Assembly: GCA_014218235.1 (NCBI GenBank)
Contig: CM024760.1
Coordinates: 68,326,961 to 68,390,960, forward strand
DNA length: 64,000 nucleotides
Source: Colocasia esculenta
Taxonomy: Eukaryota > Streptophyta > Magnoliopsida > Alismatales > Araceae
Direction of reading: 5' to 3'
The notes beneath the pieces were generated by a model. The model was not told where the DNA came from, made no database searches, and was given only the letters and a program-made list of their open reading frames with translations. Positions 25,801 through 37,268 of the stretch are shown here, in pieces. The translations under genes and the position numbers were made by a program. Within the stretch, counting starts at the first letter, position 1. Every line of letters begins with the position of its first letter.

Positions 25801-26565
25801 ATCAATCTCATCCGCTACCTCAAATTGTTCACTGATTACTGCTATCTCAATAATCTACCTGAAGTTCAGCTTGGCCAATTCTGGCAAGCTATTTCTGCTC
25901 TTGGTTCAGATGATGCTCATACCACATCCATCCAGGTAGATTTTGCCACTTTGGAAATTCCAGATGTTGTGTTTCTGCCTCCACTCCACTCCCTAGTCAT
26001 GGAATCTGCCGTAGGCACTATGATTTTTGAAAGATTTGCAAGGGTAATGGACAGAATTTCAGTGGAGAAAAGCGGTTCCCTCTCCTTTCACAGATTTGTT
26101 TTCAGATAATATTATCAGGGCCACATCAAGTCTAATATTCTTGCCCCTCTCTTGTCAGAATGTGAGCGCTTATCTTCATCAGAATGGGAACAACTTTACC
26201 CCCTCACTGCTCTCAATGTCTCTCAGGCTAGATCAGGTCAACCTCCTATGTCTGCTGCCGAATTTTTAGACATGAACTCTATTCATCTTGTTCGAGACCC
26301 TTATAAAACATGGGTTGAGAGATACAAGGTGTATGTGGCTATGAAAAAAGAACTGAAGCAGCAACAGATATTCTACCCCATAACCATAGATAAGTTCCTC
26401 CAGCATGCCAACTTTGGCACCTCTACCTTCAACAAATCTTCTCTTGGCAGAAACGAATATGACACTTTCATAGAAGCTCAGAGGCAATTGCACATCCAGA
26501 GGATGGCTCCTATTATGGGACCCTCCTACTCCTATAGTTTATGGTGCATTTCAAAGTTATTTTGA
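22893..26565 (+). pseudogene. Long Transposase_32-like protein of a retrotransposon, broken
   Basis: The ATG at 22893 opens a frame running to 23498 with stops at 22992 and 23097. This part has the look of the putative plant transposon protein domain (Pfam Transposase_32): LVKAFYVCLR, then FNQILHFIVCQILVPMSATF and the NMAEVMIEGM block near 23470. A frame change near 23495 leads through PYAHLLTKIFQHY (23550). From about 23683 a third frame carries an acidic repeat region, a Pro/Ser-rich region with repeated RPSGP/SGPSGP motifs (24660-24900) and PPPP tracts, and a conserved-looking C-terminal domain (25510-26565, for example LTLSEWFVIHHKNTWASFIQ). Stops lie at 23905, 24205, 25459 and 26107. Intact length would be about 1,200 residues. 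The domain's function is unknown; no nuclease or polymerase motif is seen. Confidence 0.7.
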
Positions 26566-26868
26566 AGAGCAAGAGCACAAGGCTTGGCCAATCATTACTC
26601 GCCATGCCTCTCTTTTGTCCCCTGCTTTCTACATTCTTGTACCTCCTCAGTAATTTAATGAAAAACTGTCTCTTCCTGGCTCCCATTTATCTTTCTTATG
26701 ATCATTCCTTGTGTCTTTTGCTTAATGACAAAAAGGGGGAGAAAATAAAACGTTCTGAAATACATATCAACATCATTTCTTTCTTACTTTAGAAAATTTA
26801 CTCAAGTTTATTTCAGAAAATTACATGTTATGTCTTATTATATTTTGTCATCACCAAAAGGGGGAGAT
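26566..26868 (+). other. 3' untranslated stretch and PPT of the non-autonomous element
   Basis: Short non-coding stretch with an inner aaaaagggggaga (near 26732) and the PPT aaaagggggagat at 26856-26868, directly before the 3' LTR. Two similar purine tracts are common in copia elements of this type. Confidence 0.75.
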
Positions 26869-28976
26869 TGATGATCAGTCTATCCCCATATAATTGTATT
26901 TAATTACATACAATTTTGGTGATTAACAAAACCCTAACAATTATTTTCTAACAAGTTTTTATGAAGTTCATCCATAGAAAATAATTCAAGCAAAATCTAT
27001 AAGTAATCCTTACACACAGTTGTTTAAAAGCTCAGAGCATAGAATTCTTTTAAGTCCATATCGATTTGCTTTATAGCATAACGATTTCATAAGCTTCACA
27101 TAACGATTTCCTTATAGCATAATGATTTCCTTAGAGCATAATAATTTCATAAGTATCGATTTCTTTATAAGCATAACGATTCGATAAGTCACATAAGGAC
27201 TTGGTCGCCGTAACGATTCGATAAGTTACATAACGACTTGGTTGCCGTAACGAATTGATCATCGTATCGATTTGATAGCTATAACGATTTGCTCTCACTT
27301 AAAAGAACGATTTGTTCGTTGTAATGATTCGGTAAGTTACAACAACGATTTGGTCATCACAACGACTTGATAAGTGAAACAACGATTTGATAACTATAAC
27401 GATTTGCTCTCACTTAAAAGAACGATTTGGTCGTTGTAACGATTCGATAAGTTACATAATGATTTTGTCGCTGTAACAATTCGATAAGTTACAACAACGA
27501 TTTGGTCACCGTAACGATTTGACAAGCTTCACAACGATTTGTTTATGTTTGAACAACGATTTGCTTATGATCAAACAACAATTCGCTCTCACAACGATTT
27601 GTTTATGTTTGAACAACGATTTGTTTATGTTTGAACAACGATTTGGTCAAACAATGATCTGTCTATGTTTGAACAACGATTTGCTTATATGTGTACAAAG
27701 ATTTGTAATTCACAACGATTTGCTTCTACTATAAGAACGATTCGTTTGCTCTTGCAATGATTTCATTAGTGGAACAATGTCTCATGGATACATCGATTTC
27801 TCTATCATAGATTTAATGAATATATCTATTATTCTCATGATATTCAAATATATTTTCAAATATTGTGAAAGTCAAAGTCTTCCCGCGCACATCTCTAGTA
27901 TCCTTGCATTTATTATGACTGTTCACATCATCTGCACGTTGCCTTCTATTCTTATGCTTCTATAAGAAACGCTTTTCAAATAGCAGAATGACATTTCTAT
28001 TTTGATGTATATTCTTTCTAATGATTGACTGACAAGCATGGAGACAGTCTAGCTGTCTATGCTTTAGCATTCAATGTGTGCAGGTCTCTGCTAGTACCAT
28101 GTCATACAACGTTGGACAAAATAGAAGCTGAAGGATATCAAGATGGATCTTCTCCTTGCGTGCATGGGTCTTGAAGCATTAAATGACTGCAAGTACACCT
28201 GTCGTACTTGATGAACCATGCAGTCCAACGAACATCAAACCTAGAGACAACAGACACTTCAACGGATATATTTTTCAAAGAGAAGGATATATATAGAAGA
28301 CTGATGACTCTGAAAAGTAGAATATTTGAGCTTTCGTCTTACAACCTACGAGCATCAGAAAGAAGAGCCATGAGCTTCACTCCCTAGTTTACTGTAGCTC
28401 TTACTCTCCATTTTTTCATTGTCTTTAGCCTTTGGAGAGCTATTGTGTTCTGAGAGATTTTCTTATTGCAGATATTTCTCTCTCAGTCACTGCCTCAGAT
28501 CGAGCATTTGTTGTAAGCTTGGTCTAGGGGCATTTTTCCTTCATTCACTTTATTGTGAAGTTCCTCTTCAGGCTGTGAAGAGAAGACCTGTTGGAAACAG
28601 GTGGTGTTTATTCCCTCCAGTAAGGAAGGAAGACCTGTGTATCAGAGTGTTTGTATTCCTCTTCGGGGTTAGAAGAGAAGGCCAGCTGCGGCTAGATGTG
28701 TAAGGGTCATTAAGGGGGATAGTACCCTTGGTAGTGAAAGCCCAAGTTGTTGCTTGGGGACTGGACGTAGGACTCCTTGGTATAGGAGGGCCGAACCAGG
28801 ATAAAAATCTCTTGTTGTATGTGTGATTGCTTTTGTGCGTTTGTTTGTCTTCATTCTTCTAACACTAACTATTCTCTTTAGTGTTTTCTGTTAAGTGTTT
28901 TTTTTGTTAATAGGTTTTAATGTAAAAATTTTAGAATCTCATTTATCCCCCCTCTGGGCTTGCTAGCTAGGCAACA
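26869..28976 (+). repeat. 3' LTR of the SIRE-like non-autonomous element
   Basis: TGATGATCAGTC at 26869 to ggcaaca at 28976, followed by TSD aggcg. TATA-like ggatatatatag is near 28284. The inverted/direct aacgatt array is at about 27058-27770. Confidence 0.9.
27058..27770 (+). repeat. aacgatt-type array, 3' LTR copy
   Basis: Same array as at 20620-21245, but longer by several units (for example an extra block around 27370-27500). The array has changed copy number since insertion. Confidence 0.85.
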
Positions 28977-28981
28977 AGGCG

Positions 28982-31019
28982 CAGGACCTGAGAACGCGAC
29001 GGCCCGATAGGCCGCGTTCTCAGAGCTGATCTCGATAGAGCCACCTGTCGTGTTCTGAATGCGACAGGAGCTAGCGTCACATTCTGGAAGCCTGCTCTGA
29101 CCGACCCGTCGCGTTCCTTACATGACCCTGTCGCGTTCTAATCAGACCCTGTCGCAACCCTTACAGAGGTACGTCGCGATCTGAGGTTTTTGCATGAGAA
29201 CCCATGCTTTGTTATGCTCTAACTTTCTACAATGTTTATATCCCTTGTTAATAGTCATACACGCAGTACACCTTATAAAATGAATATTGAATGATTTAAA
29301 TACATGCACATGACCTCTTTCTATCTATGATTTCTTTTACACTTGCACACACTTGAACCATCCAATATAGCATAACTTGGCATGAAAACATCTCATAATA
29401 CCTCTGGTAATTCATTTCAATTATATATTTAGCTGCCCTATTCTAAATAGACTTGTCATTGTTTCCTCGCGATGTTTTGGGAATATCGTAACCGACGCTC
29501 CACTGTTCTAGAATTCATCTAGAACGTTGGGCACTTGTTTCTATATACACACTTTCTTGACTTGGACGAACTCTCTGTTGGATATTTCTTCTATCAGACT
29601 AGTGAATCGTTATTCAAGGCCTCCGTAAGACTCCTCTGTCGATGGATTCCCACATGGCCGACGAGCCTGTTGTACCACGAAGATCCCTAATGTTAGTGTG
29701 CACCTCTCTCCCTCATCTTGAATTTCTTGAAGCTATCGACAATAACACATGAAAACAGGTTATTAATAGAAATAATGCAAATGCACCGTTATGCTGCCGA
29801 AATTCTCTCTTAATCATTGTTCTCGTAAAATCCCGTTCTGACTTGTTATGCTTGAAATCATTGTGGACATGACACTTTGACACTCTGAACCATCGTTATT
29901 GACTTGATAGTCATTAATCTCTTGACAATCTTGTTCGTGTTATAAGCTCTTGAACTTGCTCTCGATATGATAGTCTCGAACTACTAGTGAACATTGTCCC
30001 GTGACATGATCGTACTTATGTTCTCGAGCATCCTGACATGACACTCTTGAACTCTGGAAAGTACACTTTTGGCACCCTTTGAGCTGTTGTGGCTCCTACT
30101 GTTTTGTACTGTTCTTAACTGTCTAGCGCTATAACGGGTCTTGTGACTCTACTGGACTTAAATGCATACTGCTGAGGGCACGAAGAGTGTTCGAGGGGCT
30201 CCAATCTAGTCCTGGGGGTAGAGAGCCACTCGAAAATACCTGCAGAGGCTAATGACGGTGTCTGCATTTGCACCAGTTCTGACTGACTGTTCTGAATTAG
30301 CTAGACATCAGATTGTTATATTGTTACTGTTAGTCTGTTAGTTCAGACATACTGTACTATTACTGTACTACCACTGACTGTTACTGAACTGCTACTGTCC
30401 CGTTATTGAGCGACTACTGTCGTACTCTCCTATTGCACTGCTATTGTTCAACTACTTTCTCTCTCCTTGCTCTACATGTTACTTGCTATCTTGAGTTATC
30501 GCTTTCTATCGTGACTTAATCATAATCATTGTGCTATTGAACCATGTTACCTGTGCTATTACTTTCTCGACTTTCATGACTCTCTATATCATTAGTTACT
30601 CTGTGCTATTAAACTTTCATTAATACATGATTATCATTAGTTCTCTGTCTATTAAAGCATAATTATTTAAAGTTTGGTTCATGAGATTTAAGTCCTACTG
30701 AACGTTATCGCTCACCCTTCATTATTTGTTATTGTGTCTCAGGTAAGTCGGACAATGACGTTACACACACCAATGGGATAGGACCAGAGTGATGAGCAAT
30801 TGGAGTTATTTGATGAAGTTACCCTAGTACCATGGAGTCTAATAATTATTGCTTTAGATTTCTTTTCCAATGTAATGGTCTCGCTGAGCCCTATGTGTTG
30901 GCTCAGAATTAGTGGTTGTAATAGTTTAGGTGATTATCGTTTGTATGCGCAATTTCTATTACCATACACTTGGCTCATGTTTCCCCGATTTATTTCGCTG
31001 CTAAATTGGAGGGGAGTGA
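28982..31019 (+). repeat. 5' LTR of the gag-only element, second part
   Basis: Resumes exactly where 20422 stops and matches 33807-35715. It includes a GC-rich patch of gcgac/gtcgc motifs at 28982-29180, then a long stretch without genes. The right end is set only by the PBS at 31024. Confidence 0.75.
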
Positions 31020-31023
31020 TAGT

Positions 31024-31041
31024 TGGTATTAGAGCCTAGGC
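31024..31041 (+). other. Primer-binding site of the gag-only element
   Basis: TGGTATTAGAGCCTAGG, one base from the usual initiator tRNA-Met complement (TGGTATCAGAGCC). It defines the end of the 5' LTR. Confidence 0.8.
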
Positions 31042-31265
31042 TTTCCCTAAGTTCTAGGTTATATTGAGGTTAAGTTATACATAAGCTATAGGAATCTTGA
31101 TCATAAGGATCTAGGATCCATAAAGTTGTGTTGACCATTCAGATAGGCACCTGGCAAGATTGGGTAAAAGCTTGGGGTTATGCTAGGAGCTTAACTATAT
31201 GTATAAGCACCCTAAGTTTAAAAAGAAATAAATTAATTGTTATTGCTCGCAGGAGATTAGAGGAG

Positions 31266-32210
31266 ATGGCTGGCGAGCGTGCACAAATACGGGGATTGTA
31301 AAGGACCGTACATGGGTTAACTCAAGCCCTTAACAACGTGATTCAAGCAGGAGCAAGAAATGGGGCAGGAGACTTATATGGGAACATTCAACGAATAAAT
31401 CTCCCTAGGTTTAATGGAACTCCGGATCCTGATGAAGCTGAAAATTGGGTGAAGGCGATGGAACGAATCTTTAGATTATGCAATGTTCAGAGCAGGAGAA
31501 AGTCTTTTGGCAACCTTCCAGTTGGACCGCGATGCTAGAGCTTGGTGGGAAGCTGCTAGTCGACAATTACCCAACATCGACATAGAGTGAGATGAATTTT
31601 TAGAACTCTTCAACACCAAATATTTTTCCTAGGGATTCGTGAGAAGAAGGCAAATGAATTCGCTGATTTAAAACAACGAATGATGTCTGTAGCAGAATAT
31701 GAAGCACAATTTGAAAGACTAGCACAATATGCACCACATTTGGTGAGTACGGAAAAGATGAAGGCAAAGAGGTTCTTAGAAGGGTTGAGACCTGTGTACT
31801 GAGAAAAGTTGGCTCCACTAGACATTGTAGTATATTCAGTCATGGTATTAAGAGCTCAATTAGTAGAGGACACCATGGAACTTCTTGAAAAGATCTATAA
31901 GAAGAAGGCATTGAAAAGGGAACGTGCTACTCATTCCAATGGTAATAAAGGAAGAAATACAGTAGATAGCAAGAGAATGAAAGGGGAAGTGAAGCGAAAG
32001 GAAGTCTTTGAATTTGGTGAAAAGTCAGGGCATCAGGATGATAACTGTTGGAAGAGATTGGGCAGATGCTTGCGATGTGGAAGTCAACAACATCGAGTCA
32101 TCGATTGTCCAACAAAGAAGAACCAAACTCCACGCCAAGGACGATTACAAGCCCTTGTGGATATAAATCAAGCCAATGAAGGTGGACAATGTATCATCAC
32201 TAACCCTTAG
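31266..32210 (+). pseudogene. Ty3/gypsy gag (only gene of the gag-only element), broken
   Basis: The ATG at 31266 (MAGERAQIRGL) meets a TAA at 31299. The frame then reads the capsid motif INLPRFNGTPDPDEAENWV and ends early through a frameshift near 31490. Capsid motifs go on in other frames (DRDARAWWEAA near 31535, FVRRRQMN...). The last frame (31809-32210) holds a degenerate first knuckle and an intact C-X2-C-X4-H-X4-C knuckle (CLRCGSQQHRVIDC, about 32070). Gag would package element RNA. After 32210 there is only 120 bp to the PPT, so no pol ever followed in this copy. Confidence 0.82.
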
Positions 32211-32330
32211 TTTAATTTCATATTATTTTCGCGATAGCAAAGCCCTAAGTGGGGGACATGATGGAATGAAATATTCAGAATAAATTGGTAGTCGTATCAT
32301 ATCATATGAACTTGGGGACCAAATTCTTTT

Positions 32331-32344
32331 TAAGTGGGGGAGGA
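32331..32344 (+). other. Polypurine tract of the gag-only element
   Basis: aagtgggggagga directly before TGTAGTACC, the start of the 3' LTR. Confidence 0.85.
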
Positions 32345-35300
32345 TGTAGTACCTCAGAAAATTTATTAATATGAAAATATAGATAAATTGAAATTTTATC
32401 AATAATAAATTCAAAACTAGTTAAAAAGGTACGCATCACTATTGCATGTGTATAAACCCATATAACAATTTAATAAAATAGTAGTTATCTTTAAACAATA
32501 TTTCTATATGACTCATTAAGAATTTGGGCATAGAAAAATCATTTGAACCAAGTTTTAGAATTTATATGACTTATTATTGTAATTAAGGAATAAGTCGGAA
32601 AAACCCATTATTATATGAGCCAGTGGATTAAATTTAATAAAATTATGGGTAGACTCCAACGATACTATTGATAGTCCATCATAAGAATTTTTGACCAATG
32701 GACCTCTCATAGCTATGAATAATTCAAGTAAAAAAATGCAATAAAATCCGTAACTCTATTATTCTCTAATAAAAGGGGAAATTCCCCTAAGTCAAATTCC
32801 ATTAAGTAATGGGCTTTGTTAAATGGACCATCTAAAATTTATTGGGCCAAAATAGAGATTTTTATAAGGAGAATAATAGGAAAATACCCTAAATTCGTAT
32901 CTTAAATATTACTTAATAGAAAATGGCTATTAAATTATTAAAATAACTAATATGGTTGGAATTGAACTCCTAACTCTACCATAATTGGTTGGCTACAAAA
33001 TTGCATCCCAACCTAACCCTAGTAGGAGTTGGCAATCTTGGAAGGAGGAGAGAAATAGGGAAATCTCGAATTAAAGGGAATTAGAGTCCTATTAGAAATA
33101 GAAACCCAAGGAGCTTAAATATCCTCAACCTCTCCATGCCGCCCTAACTCATTATTGGGGCTTGTTGAACGTGGAGAAGAGGCCCAAGGAGAAGAGGAAC
33201 TCGTGGGGAAAAGGCTGGACCAACTCCAACCTCGTTCTTCAGTTCTAAACCCTAGAAGACAAAACGACACAAAGGTAGGCTTCTCATGAGTAAAACTTAA
33301 TAATTTCATCTGTAGATTGTTCCAAACCTCAGGAACAAAAGCCCTCTTGTCTCATGATTTTTTGTCAACCCCATCTTTTGTTCTATATTTTTGAAGTCCT
33401 GCAATCACCATGACCCCGAGAACCATCAGTTTAATCTATATATCCTGCATACACTTGACACCATGCTACGAAACTTTTACTGGAATACTGATTGATGTCA
33501 AAATCTTTTGCCCCTGAAAGCCTAAATTTCATTCATCATGCTGTGTGAATTAAATCTTTTATCTTCATTGTACCATGCTCTGAGTTCTTCGTGCTTATTC
33601 ATGTTCAAAACCTATCACGACCATAGTTGTTTTCGAATTCCTAATTACTCTAAGTTCCCTCGTATGTCTAGATTGGTTTGAAAGTGATTTCGCAATTTTT
33701 CATCTACTGTACAATTTGTTCTTGATTTTTGAATCAACCCATGTTAAAACAGGGAAGGCATGGACCGCAATCCAAGGCCTGTCCTTTTCCCGCTCGGACT
33801 CAAGCGCAGGACCTGAGAACGCGATGGCCCGATAGGCAGCATTCTCAGAGCTAATCTTGATAGAGCCACCCGTCGTGTTCTGAATGCGATAGGAGCTGAA
33901 GTCGCGTTCTCGCAGCCTGCTCTGACCGACCCGTCGCATTGCTTACATGACCCTATCATGTTCTGATCAAACCCGTGTCACGACCCTTACAGGGGTACGT
34001 CGCGATCTGGGGTTTTTGCATGAAAACCCATGCTTTGTTATGCTCTAACTTTCTACAGTGTTTTATATCCCCTGTTATAGTCATACACCGCAGTAAATAC
34101 ACCTGTTATAAAATGAAATTGAATGATTTAAAATACAGGCACATGACCTCTTTCTATCTCTGATTTTCTTTAACACGTTGCACACACTTGAACCATCCAA
34201 TATAGCATAACTTGACATGAAAACATCTCATAATACCTCTGGTAATTCATTTCAATATACATTTAGTTGCCCTTTTTTAAATGGACTTATCTTCGTTTCC
34301 TCATAATACCTCTGGTAATTCTTTCAATTATACATTTAGTTGCCCTTTTTTAATGGACTTATCTTCGTTTCCTCGCGATGTTTTTAGAATAATCGTTTCT
34401 GACGCTCCACTGTTCTAGAATTCCTCTAGAACGTCGGCACTTTTTTCTATATACACACTTTCTTGACTTGGACCGAACTCTCCGTCGGATATTCCTTCTG
34501 CCGGACCTAGTGAATCCTTGTTCAAGGCCTCCGTACGACTCCTTTGTCCATGGATTCCCCCATAGCCGACGGCCCGTTGTACCACGAAGATCCCTGATTT
34601 AGTGTGCATCTCTCCTCTCCCTCATCTTGAATTCTTGAAGCTATCAACAATGACACCTGAAACAAGTTATTAATAGAAATAATGCAAAAGCACCGTTATG
34701 TTGCCGAATTTCTCTCTTGATCATTGTTCTCGTAAAATCTCATTCACCTGACTTGTTATGCTTGAAATCATTATGGACATGACCTTTGACACTCGAACCC
34801 TCGTTATTGACTTGATAGTCATTAATCTCTTGACAATCTTGTTCATTATAAGCTCGTTGAACTCCCTCTCGTATGATAGTCTTGAACTACTATTGAACAT
34901 TGTCCCCTGACATGATCGTACTTATGTTCTCCGGGCATCCTGACATGAACGCTTGAACTCTGGAGAGTACTCTTTTCGGCACCCTTGAGCTGTTGTGGCT
35001 CCTACTATTTTGTACTGTTCTTATTGTCTGCGCTAAACGGGTCTTGTGACTCTACTGGACTTGAAATGCATCTGCTGAGGGAACGGAGATGTCCGAGGGG
35101 CTCCAATCTAGTCTTGGGGCAAAGAGCCACCTGAAAATACCTGTCAGGACTAATGACGGTGTCTGCATTTACACCCGGTTCTGACTGACTGTTCTGAATT
35201 AGCTAGACATCTGACTGTTATATTGTTACTGTTAGTCTGTTAGTTCAGACGTACTGTACTATTACTATACTACCACTGACTGTTACTGAACTACTACTGT

Positions 35301-35715
35301 CCTGTTATAAGCGCTACTGTCGTACTCTCCTATTGCATTGCTACTGTTCAACTACTTTCTCTCTCCTTGCTCAATGTTACTTGCTATCTTGAGTTCATTT
35401 CTATTCTTCTACTTAATCTAACTAATCATAATCATTGTGCTATAACTTGATTCACGTGCTATGGAACCATGACCTGCTGCTATTACTTTCTCGACTTTAC
35501 ATGACTCTCTCTATCATTAGTTACTTTGTCCTTTAAAGTATTAATTATTTAAAGCGTGTTTGGTTCACCAGATTTAGAGTCCTACTGAGCGATCGCTCAC
35601 ACGCCGTTATGGTGTTATTGTGTCTCAGGAAATCAGACAATGATGTTACACACACTAATGGACAGGACCAGAGTGATGAGCGACCGGGGAGTTGAGTTAG
35701 AGATCCTAATACTAT
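32345..35715 (+). repeat. 3' LTR of the gag-only element
   Basis: TGTAGTACCTCAG start; parallels the 5' LTR through the empty insertion site (33801-33810) and the gcgac/gtcgc patch (33806-33995). It has many small deletions and one ~70-bp tandem duplication (ataatacctctggtaatt repeated near 34230 and 34305). Similarity to the 5' LTR stops near 35715, about 200 bp early. Confidence 0.8.
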
Positions 35716-36480
35716 GGAAAAGTTGTGTTCAACAAGAGTCCATGGGTTAAAGATTTCATAGATCATGAATTGGATAAGACTAACTGTGAAATCAGCCCAT
35801 TTCACAGTTTATAATTAGAGAACACTAAAAGATATAAATACGTAACGGCTGCAAGGGAAATTTTCAATGAGAACAAAAGAACTTTTAATCATAAAGTTAG
35901 ATAAGGTACCCCCAAAACAATCCACATCATGCGTTAAGGTGTGAAATTAGACTCACCTGAATAAGAAACGTGAGCCTTGAACTTGACCTTCAGCCTTGAC
36001 AAAGTACTATACGAACGGTTATAAATGAAAAATGTTGCACAACTTGGACAGGATATAATGATTTGGATTCCTATAGAAGCTGTATCCTCAAACAATAACG
36101 ACATGATGGGAGCAATGCGATAAAGTATCTTTGATTAGTTTTTAGCCTTGGATAAACTGCTATTTGTTTTTTACCATAATCTTCAAGTCTTCCACACTGC
36201 ACTTGCATCACGGAACAAAACCAGCTAGTCATGGGAAATATCACAATGAGCTACAAATAGAGGACAATGCAGTGTAATCATCTAAAAGACCAACTCCAAT
36301 GAAAATGCGCGATCATAATACCATTAATGTATCCAAATTATCAAAGCTCCCACCAGTAAACTACTAAGCAAGCTCGCGCCCAAAGGAAAAAAAAAAGGCA
36401 TGAATTAATTCCTCTTCCAAGTCATATATTAATTCTTGACCCACATAAAAAAGCTAGTAGCTACCGCAGATTCCCCAATA
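35716..36480. other. Unassigned stretch
   Basis: No gene, RNA or element end recognised. Not obviously repetitive within the window. Confidence 0.4.
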
Positions 36481-36499
36481 TCCTTCAGTCGGCAAATCC

Positions 36500-36720
36500 A
36501 CCGGAGGGAGGGGCGGCGGTGGCTGCATCAGTGACGGCTGGGAGGTGGAGGGGGGTGGTGCATGGGTGACGATTTTTCACGGCTTTTCTGACGGATTCTC
36601 CGACACAAATAAGTCCGTCGAAAATTTAATCAAGGTAATTCTCGACAGATTTTGTTTCAATCAGAAATCCGTGGATGAAATTTCCTCAGAAACTTTAAGT
36701 TAGTTATATATCTTATATTA
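36500..36720. mobile_element. Possible CACTA subterminal fragment
   Basis: Several cgacgg/ccgtcg-like motifs in both orientations (for example ctgacggattctccgac and aagtccgtcgaaaat near 36580-36620) resemble the CACTA subterminal repeats at 3590-3870. No CACTACAAG terminus is found next to it. Confidence 0.35.
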
Positions 36721-37268
36721 TAGTAAAGTTGTATTTTATTAATATTTTAATTGCATATCATAGTAATAACTCTAATTATAATTTAATATCTTACTAAACT
36801 AAAGTTAGATAATAGTTAGAAATATTAATCACCACATTAGTATATAATTTAAATTGTTATTTCATTAAATATATAAATATATTATATTAAATGAAATCAT
36901 AATAATAAGTGTAATTATAAGCCTTCCAATATTGGTTTTGATCCTAATTAAATCTTAACTGTTCGATTTAAATTTGATGAAGATTTGAAAATTGTGTTTA
37001 CTCCCGTTCTACATCTCATTAACATTTGGCTGTTAAATCTACTATCAAGTAAAATCCGACTATTTGATTTCATGAAACTAAAAATCGTTCGTTGAAATCG
37101 ATCTCGATCTATGAATATCTGATCAATTAGATGTACTACCAATCTAAAATAATCTAGTGGAGAATTATCCATTGGATTTAATTTGGATCTAAATGTTAAC
37201 CATTCGATTTAAGTTTGATGATGATCTTACGATTGGATTCGAGCTCGATCTACATCTGTTGAAGATCT
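36721..37268. repeat. AT-rich stretch with degenerate repeats
   Basis: From about 36940 there are loose ~45-60 bp repeats of the type atctaanngttngatttnantttgatgaa. The same repeats continue right of the solo LTR, at 38531-38840, so one repeat field was split by that insertion. Confidence 0.5.

Larger units (their letters stand above)
20423..28976 (+). mobile_element. Non-autonomous element with SIRE-like LTRs carrying a single Transposase_32-like ORF
   Basis: LTRs at 20423-22440 and 26869-28976, PPT immediately before the 3' LTR, TSD aggcg at 20418-20422 and 28977-28981. The empty site is preserved in the host element's other LTR (aagcg within 33801-33810), proving the insertion. The LTR tails (ttgcttggggactgg...ttcacc/tatccccc cctct) resemble SIRE-type Ty1/copia LTRs. 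The 4.4-kb interior has no gag knuckle, integrase, RT or RNase H motif; instead one long broken reading frame spans 22893-26565. Mobilisation must have been in trans. No clear PBS was found after the 5' LTR. Confidence 0.85.
18931..35715 (+). mobile_element. Gag-only (TR-GAG-like) Ty3/gypsy element, split by a nested insertion
   Basis: Two ~3.4-3.5 kb LTRs surround only about 1.3 kb of interior: PBS (31024), a broken gag, and a PPT (32331). No protease, RT, RNase H or integrase is present, and the interior is too short to have lost them recently without trace. That matches the published non-autonomous TR-GAG class. The 5' LTR (18931-20422 plus 28982-31019) is cut by the element at 20423-28976. 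The 3' LTR is 32345 to about 35715. No clean TSD was found, and the 3' LTR appears to stop short of the 5' LTR's end, so the right edge may be deleted. It would have depended on enzymes from an autonomous relative. Confidence 0.75.

Noticed and set aside
18803..35746. A 22-base near-match (aaaag-tgtgttcaacaaga) on both outer sides of the gag-only element
   Set aside because: Too long and too far from the LTR start for a TSD, and similarity does not extend; possibly chance or an old repeat.
3590..36720. The two CACTA-like fragments as ends of a single 33-kb transposon
   Set aside because: The terminus at 3899 faces right as the element's outer end, so the element extends left of it; the 36.5-kb fragment has no terminus.
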